This document shows positions 25,012 to 35,040 of a DNA stretch of 64,000 nt, in pieces. The position numbers were made by a program, and so were the translations under genes. The stretch comes from Siphonodentalium dalli. Taxonomy: Eukaryota; Mollusca; Scaphopoda; Gadilida; Siphonodentaliidae. The first letter of the stretch is position 1; the number at the start of each line of letters is the position of its first letter. A model generated the notes under the pieces. The model saw nothing but the letters and a program-made list of their open reading frames with translations. It was not told the DNA's origin and searched no databases. The stretch covers positions 163,237,043-163,301,042 of the forward strand of contig CP136069.1 in the NCBI GenBank assembly GCA_032622095.1, given 5' to 3'.

Positions 25012-27522
25012 GTCGGATCCGACAAGAAGGCAAATTACAAGCTGCAAGCCTGGAAATATAGGTGGAAGTAATAGACAACAAAGTTATGCGTGAACGAAGA
25101 GAAGATTGTGGTTTGTTAGGTATTTGTAGAGTCCTTAATTGAAAGTATCTTCAACTGTTGCTCAGGAAAGTATAAGCTTTTCATCCTTTAACGACTTTTG
25201 TTTTCTGTAGACATGAATTCATTGCAATGTGATAGCAAACTTTCCTCTATAAAACATCTGGAAGGAATACTACAAACTTTCCACCCAATAATAATACATG
25301 CACATCAACATGTCGGTGAGTTCAATTGCATCTACAGCCAAATCGAACTGTGCATAATTGCGGGAATATATATCCTATTATTTTTATCTGGAACGTTGCC
25401 GATACAATTACAGAAGTGTAGGTATTTAAACACAATTTGGTGCGAACATGTCTCTTGTATGACACTTTGGTGAGACCTCATAAAGCAAGTATGGAAGAAC
25501 TTCGAAAACAACTGTGACAAATATGACATGAGTGTATCTAATATAAACTTGATGCCTGCATCAGTTCTGCACATGAAAACTAGGATCCAGTTCTGGTTGA
25601 TGGGAATCATACAGGGAACGAACTTTCATTAAACCAAGATGGCCGCCAAAATGGTTACAGACATTATAAAAAATGATGACTTGTCACACTTGTCTCTTAA
25701 AACATTCACGGTTGTTTGAAATCGGTGATCAGTAGCAACTTAATTTTAAATACATTTGAATACCTAGCCATTTAAAGATGATAATATGTCCCACTTTGGG
25801 TCTTATTCTTACCAAATATCGTTATAATGTGAATTCATAAATATGCTATGAAATTTTAATAAAAATCGATTTTGTGACTCGAGCAAAGTGTTAGCCAGAA
25901 AATAGCTGAATTTGATGAAGAAAATGTGCAACATTTTAAATATATCGATTGACATATAATAACAACCAAAACGTTGCATCTATATTCAATATGGTGGCCA
26001 AAATGGTCGCCAAACTAGAGAAATTACTATAATTTGTCCAATTTTATATCAATCTTACTCTGCGATTTAGTGATTATAGGTGAAAATATTTTATCCATGT
26101 TGGCGAAAGAACATGGAGTTATGAAACATTATGAATATTTTGTGAACAATGGATGATTGTAGCCAAGAATTCGAGAGAATGAAACACGAAAATGAGATAG
26201 AATCATCAAAGTGGCCACAAGGAACAACTTCAGAGTCTGGGAGAAAAATATCGACAGTAAAATGAATATTTTTCGCCATCAGTAATACCATTGCATCACA
26301 CTTCCTCTTGACGGTGCAATTTGGACCTCAAAATCCAAGTTGGCGACCGAAACTCTAATAATTGACTATTTTTCACACTCGCTTCTTAAATTGTTCATAG
26401 TGGTTTGAAATCGGTGACTAATATCAACCTTATTTTGAAACAATTCTGAGATCTAATCATTCGGCAACCATGACATGTTATTATGCATATGCATCTAAAT
26501 TCAATATTGTAACAGAGATGGTGAAACAAAATGGAGAAATCATCCACATTGCCTAGTTTTATTGACGCGTATGTGCAACAGGGCATTATACGACAATAAT
26601 ATCTTTATCGCAGGCTACCAAACGAGAGACATCAGATGTGCGCTCTATGTGTCTTTTGCGAAGTAGAATGCGGTTGTGGATTTCTACCAAACCTCTGCTT
26701 ATGTCATGCGAACAATAGCGACTAGAGATAAATTATCTTCTGGTTTGTTCCAAAATAGAAACTGCTGTAGAGCACTGACAATTTCATAGGTTAACGCTGA
26801 TTTTGGCGAATAGAGCTAGGATAGGAATATAGCCTCATATAATGAATTACATTTGTGTATTTGAGTTCCACAGAGGAGATTGTTGTTTGGACATCACTTA
26901 TACTGAATGTTCGTTCCCTGTATGATCCCCATTAATCAGAACTGGATCCTCATCTTCCTGTGCAGAACTGATGCAGGCATCAGGTTTATATTAGATACAC
27001 TCATGTCACATTTGTCACAGGTGTTATCGAAGTTCGTCCATACTTGCATTATATGGTCTCATCAAGATGTCATACAAGAAACATGTTGGCACCAAATTGT
27101 GTTTAAATACCTGCACTTCTGTAATTTTATCGGCAACGTTCCAGATAAAACTAATAAGATACATATTCCCGCAATTATGCACAGTTCGATTGGCTGTAGA
27201 TGCAATTGATCTCACCGACATGTTGATGTACATGTATTATTATTGGGTGGAAAGTGTGTAGTATTCCTTCCAGATGTTTTATAGAGGAACGTTTGCTATC
27301 ACATTGCAATTAATTCAGGTCTACAGAAAACACAAGTTTTAAACGTTGAAAAGCTTATACTTTCTGAGCAACAGTTGAAGACAATTTCAGTTATGGACTC
27401 TCCAAATACCTAACAATCCACAATCGTCTCTTCTCATAACTTTGTTGTCTATTACTTCACCTTTTTCACAGAATCTATATTTCCACGCGTTCAGTTTGTA
27501 ATTTGCCTTCTTGTCGGATCCG
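25012..27522. mobile_element. 2.5-kb element with ~610-bp inverted arms
   Basis: Left arm about 25012-25625, right arm about 26895-27522 in inverse orientation. Each outer end carries the 12-bp palindrome GTCGGATCCGAC followed by AAGAAGGCAAATTACAA; each inner end has a CCAGTTCTG(G/A)TT...ATCATACAGGGAACGA block. The ~1.27-kb centre has no recognisable gene. No target-site duplication was identified. Long-arm foldback elements are known in invertebrates; the family is not identified. Confidence 0.75.
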
Positions 27523-27528
27523 ACTATT

Positions 27529-28017
27529 ATGGTTGTACGGTTTGCCAGCAAATTATATAAACAACATGTGGTCGATGGGCAATTAAAGGATTTCAAACGA
27601 GAGTGCTGGGTTTCTGTGAGTCTAATATCTTTACTTTATGTGAACGAACAGTTGCTATACAATGCTAATGAAAGTCCTTATGTGGACGTTTTGCAAGAAC
27701 TCTTAATAAACTTTCCATTAAATGTTCTTGGTGACCCTACACTGTATCCAGTTACGTCGATGCTGCATGGTGTTTCGGTGAGGTATTTCATAACTACAAA
27801 TCCAGGCACTATTCATAGACATAGGCATTTTGCTTTTCATGACATTTTTTCGTTGACAACCAAGAAGTTTAGGAGCCGTTATTGTCGCTTGCTGCACTCC
27901 ACATGGAGAATGACAAACATTAGGTTAATTGGGCACGATATTGATGCTTTTGTTATATTCTCAAATAAGTTGACCAGCATTAACTCGGTTATGTGGAATT
28001 ATGTTAGACTACAGTGA
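27529..28017 (+). CDS. Unrecognised ORF beside the long-arm element
   Basis: An uninterrupted ATG-started ORF of about 162 codons begins just outside the GTCGGATCCGAC palindrome. Composition looks unremarkable (FKRECWVSVSLISLLYVN near the start, MTNIRLIGHDID near the end), with no domain I recognise. It could be a chance ORF or a remnant of transposon coding sequence. Confidence 0.2.
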   Translation: MVVRFASKLYKQHVVDGQLKDFKRECWVSVSLISLLYVNEQLLYNANESPYVDVLQELLINFPLNVLGDPTLYPVTSMLHGVSVRYFITTNPGTIHRHRHFAFHDIFSLTTKKFRSRYCRLLHSTWRMTNIRLIGHDIDAFVIFSNKLTSINSVMWNYVRLQ

Positions 28018-29689
28018 AGTGAATCTGCAATGTATCTGCTATGAAGTCAGCGGCCGTATTGAAATTGATTTCATACATCTGTATTATGGACTCTGTGCCG
28101 AAGCAAACATGCTATAGCATATCTCTGATATGCAGTCGGGGTGTTTTCTGGTGAGTTCTTCTGTTAGCATGCGGGGTGTTTGTAATTCAACTCTAGTTGC
28201 TGGGGCGAGTTGGTTGTAGACACACTTTAATCACTGTTACCATCTAATGGACGAAGCAACAACAGTGGTACATGTGCTGATTCACGTCTTGAGGAGTGTG
28301 ACCATGTCTCAACTATTCAAACGAATTTCGGGTGATAATGTCTATGAAGTTAAGTTGTGATATTGCTCCTGAATATTCTAATTTGTGTAGCCGGACGAAA
28401 TCAACGTGGCCAACTATTCATCAAGAATAGGCAACGAATAAAGCAGATCTGCCCCAAACGAAATAATATAGACGTAGCGTTGGAATTCTCTCTTTATTAT
28501 GACTGCAGGGATTCTTTTGCGTTCGAGTACTCGTAATGATGTTATAAAGCTAGTCAGCGAATTATTTAATTTGCATCTTTCGGAGTATTTCATGCAAAGA
28601 ATCCGTGCATCTCCTTATCGTTTGGCGAAATATATATTGGTGTTAATTATATTTTGTTTATGCCAGCTTGTGATATTTGTGGTTTCGAATAAAAATATAT
28701 GTTATTCCAATTGAATAGTTATTGTGTTCTCTGTATCTGATTAATAACAATTGGAGTAGGCAGCTCATATGATGTGTGTTCACAGTTTGTGATCTGCAAC
28801 TGATTATTGGATTACGTAATAATGGATGTGCAAATGGGGTCTCAGTCCCGGTTCAATAAACCATTTTTAACAGGACCCATGTCATGCTAATCACATTTGT
28901 TAATGAGTCTGCCACATTACGAGAGTGTAAATTACATCCTGGCTGCATTAGCAATGGCGTATGAACTAATTGATTTATAATGTGTGTTGTCTTAATGACA
29001 GTTATACTTAGAATCAACAAGGCTGATCGCACTTGGCTTCTTTCTTTGTCGATGAGTTGAAGCTTGTCTTTTATTACACATTAATTTTTGATCGCAACAT
29101 GCAGGCTCGATATTGTCGTCATGTGGAACTGACCATTGCTGAGGTACGGGTGTACATGTCAGTTCTGATGGAATTTCTTTCTCCCTATGTAATTGCCATT
29201 GTTGTAAGGACGGAATAACACCCACCACATCTGAACAACAATTGTTTCTGGGGGATCCTTAGATGACAAGCTTGAACGCTGGGATTTACTTCAGTTTTAA
29301 ATTGTTCCAAACTATTCTCGTTTTTAATGTATTATAGTATTTTAGCGAACAATATTATTACATACATATGCCGATCCACAAATCGATAATGCATGACGCA
29401 ATTGTAGAATGTCTAAAAGTTTTTAAAGTTTTATAAATCATAATAAATAAAAACAGACTCTGTGTGTATCAGCACGAATTTGTAGCAAGTCGAGTTGTGG
29501 GTACAGAACAGTAAATTTATTCAGTTTAGGGCGGATTCGAAATGCGATTATGTGACCCAACCAACCTTGATGCTAATTTGTGTTGACAAACACGATGCAC
29601 GTGGTGATAATATATGTTCTTAAGTTTAAATGGTCATTTAACTCAAAACTGTCGTTATGAACACACTATTTTGAATAAATGTATGTTAC
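28018..29689. other. Intergenic DNA, nothing recognised
   Basis: Only short ORFs without similarity I can name. No repeats stood out. Confidence 0.4.
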
Positions 29690-30759
29690 AATTAGGGAAA
29701 CGTCCCGAGCAGACTTGGTGTGGGCTTGATAACAGGTCACATTTCACCGAAGACGGCGATATTTCATGAGTCATCAGAACCTTTCAATAATGTCTTTGTT
29801 TCCAATTTTCTATTTATATTTTAACTATCTAATTATTTATCTCTCATTATCGTAATGTGTACAGTAGTAAAGGAATTGGTGAGCAATGGTTCTTATATAA
29901 ATCATAGTACAGATTACTACATCCAGGATCAATCTATAAAATCATAATACTTCAAGCATACCATAATTTAGAAAAAATATTATTGTTTTAATCTTTCAGA
30001 TTTCCGAGCTTCAAAGTAGTTCATCGCACATTGTCAAGACTCCAGGTATAAATGAGATTTCCACATGCTGTAGTTCTGCGGACTGAAACATATATGCAAT
30101 ATATCAAATTATTTCAACATATAATACCACCCCAACTCTTTCACAAACCATTTTGCCTTTATTTTAAGCAATCCAGTTATAAGATAGAGTAGGGACATAG
30201 CCACATGCGGAAATTGAATCCATATCATGCACATTATGTTGTTTATTACACTCTTGTTCCAAGAAGTACAGTGTTATTGCTGTTGCATATTTACAAATAC
30301 GTATGGAACGTACGTACCATACGCATATCGTTGACCTAAAATGACGTACATGACGTTAGCCTCAACCATGAAACCGGAACTATAAAATAAAAGCATCATC
30401 ACACATGACAAAACACGCCCCCTATGTGCCTAAATAAACATTCTAAGTCTGTGTTTTTAATGCACGAATTCTAGGACGCGAATCGTGTAATAAACACAGA
30501 ACGACACGATGTGTACATGGGTTTGTCGATACGGCACTCCTGCTGTCGTGGAATGATAGAACTCGAGGCGCAAGCGCCTCTCGTTCTATCCTTCCGCGAC
30601 AGCATTCGTGCCGTATCGACACTCTCATTTACACATTTTGAGTTCCGAATTCACAATAAAATGTGTATGGTCAGCTGTTCCAGCTATACAGATTTACATA
30701 CTTACAAATGGCAAACGCGCAACTGACAGCTACAAGATTAAACAATATTATATGTTATA
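29690..30759 (+). repeat. Repeat unit copy A, left part
   Basis: It aligns in direct orientation with 41.94-43.44 kb (copy B). Shared blocks include GGGCTTGATAA(C/T)A, AATGAGATTTCCACATGCTG and CAGCTATACAGATTTA. The tandem element pair begins at its end, and its continuation resumes at 41700. It contains an extra ~280 bp (about 30361-30640) absent from copy B. Confidence 0.7.
30524..30621. repeat. 98-bp near-perfect palindrome, 2-base loop
   Basis: The left arm starts TGTCGATACGGCAC and ends GAGGCGC. After AA the right arm runs GCGCCTC and ends GTGCCGTATCGACA. The ~48-bp stem contains several mismatches. It lies 140 bases before the tandem element pair, in a ~280-bp insertion specific to copy A. 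Confidence 0.9.
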
Positions 30760-31265
30760 TTATACGAGACCCCAACTGTCTTCTAACAAGTATCCCAACA
30801 AGTATCCCAACAAGACCCCAACGTTATCTACCACGTATCCGGGCCTAATTCAGGGGACTCCCCCACCCCATATTGAGAGCCCATTGTTTCCTAAGTTTGT
30901 TGGGATTGAGAGAGACTCAGTGGTGTTTTTGCGGAGATGGCCACATGTTTAATAATTTAAACGATTACAGAGGTTGAATGAGGGCCTGCCGGTCCGGATG
31001 GTCTTCCATGCGACGTGAGGCTCGATGGGATTCGACTCGAGCAGCAGATGCCGGTGGTGTGTCGGCCCAGGCATCTGGGTAGATGGACGTGATGAGCCCG
31101 ATGGGAGTCGACTCGAGCAGATGTGAATGGTGAATGGCGGTGATGTGCTCGATGGGACACGGCTCGAGCGACAGATACTGGTGGTATGTCGGCCCAGCAT
31201 CCGGTGGAATGAATGTGATGTATGGATGTGGTTCACGGGTTAGATCCGGACCAGCAGGCCCCGCC
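30760..31265 (+). repeat. Shared 5' block, copy 1
   Basis: By eye identical over 506 bases to 34535-35040 (offset 3775). It begins with two AACAAGTATCCC micro-repeats and contains the first three hairpin modules. Identity implies very recent origin or homogenisation. Confidence 0.95.
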
Positions 31266-33697
31266 CTCCGGCGATGTGACCGCACAGCAGCTGGAAAGAA
31301 AAAGCACAGCGAGGGAAACGAAGACATCAGCAGGAGCAGCAAACAAAACACACGGCCCCTGGGAAACGACGGGGAAGCATAAACGACGGGTGGAGCGAGC
31401 CGCGGACGAGTAAAAGTCGCGGGGGGAGCAGAGGCGAAACCGAGGTAGCGGATGAGACATGAGCAGATGGCGAAGCGGAGGATGTGATGAGCTCGATGGG
31501 AGTCGGCTCGAGCAGCAGAGGCCGGTGGGTCGTAGCCCAGGCATCGAGATGCGGGATGAGATGAGCCCGATGGGAAACGGCTCGGGCGGCAGATGCCGGT
31601 GGTATTACGGCCCAGGCATAAGCAGCGCATGAAGCGGAAGAGGCGATGATACATGAGTAGTGGATGGTACGAGATGAGGCGACAGCGGCGGGCGGTTTGG
31701 GAGCGGCGGAATTAGAAGCAGCGGGCGAAGAAGAGGATGAGATGAGGTGAGCTCGATGGGATTCGACTCGAGCAGCCGACGCTGGTGGAGCGGCGGCCCA
31801 GGCATCGCGGGTGCGGTGAAATGAGCTCGATGGTAAAACGGCTCGAGAGGCAGATGCCGGTGGGTGTCGGCCCGGACATAAGCAGCGCATGAAGCGAAGA
31901 TGCGGTGAGGCAGGTGTAGCAGGCGAGACGTGAGCTGAGGTAGGAGTGTGAGCGGCGAAGAAGCCGGAGCAACAGCGGGAGCCAACGCGGCGGGGGGGGG
32001 CAGAGGCGGCGGGGAAGCAAAAGCGGAGGATAGGCGGAAGCGGCGGCGATGTATAACCAGCGGGGGAGGCGGCAGCAGCGGTAGCGACGGTAATGAAAAG
32101 CAGCGGGTGAAGCAGACGGTGAGATGAGCTCGATGGGATTCGGCTCGAGCAGCAAAAGCTGGAGGTGAGCGGCCCGGGCAGCTAGGGTGCGGGATGAGAT
32201 GAGCTCGATGGGAGACGGCTCGAGTGGCAGATGCCGGTGGTATGTCGACCCGGGCATAAGCAGCGCATGAGAATGAAGAGGCGGTGAGGTATGAGTAGTG
32301 GGTGAAGCGAGATCGGCGGGCGATGGCAGGAGCGGCGGAAACCGAATCAGCGGAAGGAGGGAAGCGACAGGGAAGCGGAGGCAGCGGCAGAGGCAAAAAA
32401 GGGGTGGAGAGGCGTTAGCGGCAATGAGGGATACGCAGCGGATGAGGCGTGAGCGGCGGGGAAGCGGAAGCGGCGGTGATGAGAAGCAGCGGGTGAAGCA
32501 GAGAATGAAATGAGCTCGATGGGTACCGCTCGAGCAGCATATGCTGGTGGTGTGTCGACCCAAGCACAGCGGGTGCGGGATGAGATGAGCTCGATGGAGG
32601 TTCGGCTCGAGCAGCAGACGCTGATGGCGTGGCCAACGCATCGGGTGCGGGATGAAATGAGCTCGATGGGAGACGGCTCGAGTGGCAGATGCCGGTGGTA
32701 CGCGACCCAGGCATGAGCGTGATGTGGGGCGGAAGAGGCGGTGAGGCATGAGAAGCAGTGAACCGTGGCCACGGGTGGGTGGAGAGCGGCGGAATGGCGG
32801 AACCGGCGGGTGGGACAGAAGCGGAAGGGGAGGCAGAAGTAGCACGCGAAGAGAAACGCAGAGAAGACCAGATACGACGGGAGAGCCGAGGGAGCGGGAG
32901 AGACAGGAGCGGCGGGAACGGATAAGCGGTAGGTGAGGCAGTGGCAGCGGGCGGGTGAGAAACGGCTGGGGAAGCGCATGCGGGGGTAATGGGAAGCGAC
33001 GGGCGGGTCGTAAGTGGCGGGTGGAGCGTAAGCTGCGGGTGGAGCGGAAGCGGCGGCGGGTGGAGCGTCAGCGGCGGAAGGTGCGAAAGCGGCGGAAGTA
33101 CCGTAAGCGGCGGGTGAAGCGGAAGCGACGGGCGAAGCGAAAGCGACGGGCGAAGTGGGAACAGCGAGCGAAGCGCGAACAGCGGCGAACCGTGAGTAGC
33201 GGGTGATGCAGTGCCAGCGGGAGACGCAAGAGCAGCGGGTGAGACAGGAGCAGCGGGTGATACCGGAGCAGCGGGTGATACCGGAGTAGCGGGTGATACC
33301 AGAGAAGCGGGTGATACAAGCAGCGGGTGATACAAGCAGCGGATGATACAAGCAGCGGGTGATACAAGCAGCGGGTGATACAAGCAGCGGGTGATACAAG
33401 CAGCGGGTGATACAAGCAGCGGATGATACAAGCAGCGGGTGATGCAAGCAGCGGGTGATACAAGCAGCGGGTGATACAAGCAGCGGGTGATACAAGCAGC
33501 GGGTGATACAAGCAGCGGGTGATACAAGCAGCTGGAGATACAAGCAGCTGGTGATGCAAGAGCAGCGGATGCAGAGCTCGATGGGAGGCGGCTCGAGCAG
33601 CAAAGCTGGTGGTGTGACGGCCCAGTCTTCGGATAGCATGGATCGCAGAGCTCGACGTGATGCGGCACGAGCAGCAGATGCCGGATAATGTGGGTCC
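31019..33697 (+). repeat. Array of 14 double-hairpin modules (~55 bp)
   Basis: Consensus: GAGCTCGATGGGA, then CGGCTCGAGC (imperfect stem), AGCAG, ATGCCGGTGGTATGT, then CGGCCCAGGCAT (second stem, ATGCC with GGCAT). Starts near 31019, 31094, 31146, 31490, 31563, 31750, 31823, 32127, 32201, 32512, 32587, 32659, 33574 and 33638. Most modules come in pairs or triplets joined by a ~18-bp linker (GGGTGCGGGATGAGAT), separated by 130-860 bp GC-rich spacers. The spacers often start AAGCAGCGCATGA. Confidence 0.85.
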
Positions 33698-34293
33698 AGA
33701 CAGAACCAGCGTGTGACGCGGTGGCGGCGTGGGTGACCGGAGCAGCGGCTGAAGCCTGAGCGGCGACTCTAAGGAGAAGCAGGTTAAAAACAGAAACAGC
33801 GGGGGGGGGCAAGGGGTGAAGCAAAAACAAAACAAAAACAATGTGGCGGCGGGAGTGGTGTGAGCGGAGGGTGGGTTAGAGACAGCGGTTGGGGCCTTGA
33901 CGGCGGTGACGTATAGGCGGCGGGAGAGGTAGAAGCGGCGTCTGAGGCGGACGCGGAGGTGAAGGAGAAACAACAAGCGGCGCAGAAACTGAAGGGTAGC
34001 ATCCGCGGCGGATGAAGCATCGCTGGGAGGAGAGCGGAAGCGGAGGGGTGGAGGAGGCGACAGGAGAGAGGCACCAGTCGCGATGGGGTAGCACCAGCGG
34101 GGGTGAAGAGCCACGAACCGAGAAGAGACGCGCCGATGCGAGGAGTACCACGGGGTAACGAGGGGAGTTATGAACGCCGCGCGTGGCGGCGAGCCACCAG
34201 CGACAAGAATGGGACACGCGACCGTGCGCGGCCGCCGGGGGAAGGACGACCGATCGAACCGATGGCCTGGCCACCGTAGGGTGGGAGGTCGGG
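31266..34293 (+). other. GC-rich cargo of element 1 (non-coding)
   Basis: Long open frames of up to ~470 codons run on the minus strand, but they are Ala/Pro/Ser/His/Leu-rich low complexity. The same DNA module is read in all three minus frames within them, and there is no start context or domain. I treat them as composition-driven. Base composition is far richer in GC than the host DNA on both sides. Confidence 0.7.
33309..33556 (+). repeat. 16-bp minisatellite, ~15 copies
   Basis: The unit is CAAGCAGCGGGTGATA with GGATGATA and CTGGTGAT variants. A related 18-bp form (GGAGCAGCGGGTGATACC) precedes it at about 33230-33300. Confidence 0.9.
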
Positions 34294-34537
34294 GAAAATT
34301 TTACGTCCTCGCTCTGTGGACAAAAGTTGTAATGGACGGAAGTGACAATATTTTCTGCGCATGCTCGGAGCGGATAACTCTATTTGGCATGAGTGACCTT
34401 AGTTGTCAGTGATGTTGTAGCTCTCGAAAGTCACACCCCGGTATTCTACGCTTATTGGAGCCAACGCGACTTGCCGCTTAATTGAAGACGTTGAGCTTGT
34501 ATAAATTGCCACAAGGGTGATTCCTTGTGGCTTCTTA
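34294..34537 (+). repeat. Shared 3' block, copy 1
   Basis: It matches 41456-41699 (offset 7162) with no difference that I noticed. It starts GAAAATTTTACGTCCTCGCT and ends with the terminal hairpin. Confidence 0.93.
34508..34531 (+). promoter_or_regulatory. 3'-terminal hairpin of element 1
   Basis: A 9-bp perfect stem, GCCACAAGG pairing with CCTTGTGGC, around a GTGATT loop. It ends 4-6 bases before the element terminus. Rolling-circle transposons use a 3' hairpin near the end as termination signal; that role here is inferred. Confidence 0.7.
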
Positions 34538-35040
34538 TACGAGACCCCAACTGTCTTCTAACAAGTATCCCAACAAGTATCCCAACAAGACCCCAACGTT
34601 ATCTACCACGTATCCGGGCCTAATTCAGGGGACTCCCCCACCCCATATTGAGAGCCCATTGTTTCCTAAGTTTGTTGGGATTGAGAGAGACTCAGTGGTG
34701 TTTTTGCGGAGATGGCCACATGTTTAATAATTTAAACGATTACAGAGGTTGAATGAGGGCCTGCCGGTCCGGATGGTCTTCCATGCGACGTGAGGCTCGA
34801 TGGGATTCGACTCGAGCAGCAGATGCCGGTGGTGTGTCGGCCCAGGCATCTGGGTAGATGGACGTGATGAGCCCGATGGGAGTCGACTCGAGCAGATGTG
34901 AATGGTGAATGGCGGTGATGTGCTCGATGGGACACGGCTCGAGCGACAGATACTGGTGGTATGTCGGCCCAGCATCCGGTGGAATGAATGTGATGTATGG
35001 ATGTGGTTCACGGGTTAGATCCGGACCAGCAGGCCCCGCC
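34535..35040 (+). repeat. Shared 5' block, copy 2
   Basis: By eye identical to 30760-31265. Divergence is abrupt at 35041 (ATATGACGAAG versus CTCCGGCGATG in element 1), as expected of a swapped cargo. Confidence 0.95.

Larger units (their letters stand above)
30760..34535 (+). mobile_element. Helitron/Helentron-like element 1 (~3.8 kb)
   Basis: It starts TATACGAGACCCC (506-bp 5' block to 31265) and ends with a 244-bp 3' block whose last bases are a hairpin then TTCT. The next element starts at once with the identical 5' block. Internally it is GC-rich low-complexity DNA with a hairpin-module array and a 16-bp minisatellite. A 3'-terminal hairpin, lack of long terminal inverted repeats, T|T flanks and a head-to-tail neighbour are features of rolling-circle elements. 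No Rep/helicase is present, so it would be non-autonomous. Class assignment is inference. Confidence 0.55.

Noticed and set aside
25198-25610. Paired ORFs in the arms of the 25-27.5 kb element as coding exons
   Set aside because: The similarity is explained by the DNA inverted repeat; the peptides match no domain I know and there are no flanking splice signals of note.
31019-33697. CRISPR-like array (repeats with variable spacers)
   Set aside because: Animal nuclear DNA, spacer lengths vary from 17 to 860 bp, and spacers are low-complexity with no cas genes.
32347-33830. 430- and 471-codon minus-strand proteins
   Set aside because: Low-complexity GC-driven frames over tandem repeats; overlapping frames are equally open.
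30760-35040. 506-bp direct repeats read as LTRs of one retrotransposon
   Set aside because: The right-hand copy is followed by more element with its own matching 3' block. The blocks are 5' ends of two tandem elements, and no retroelement coding or primer-binding site lies between them.
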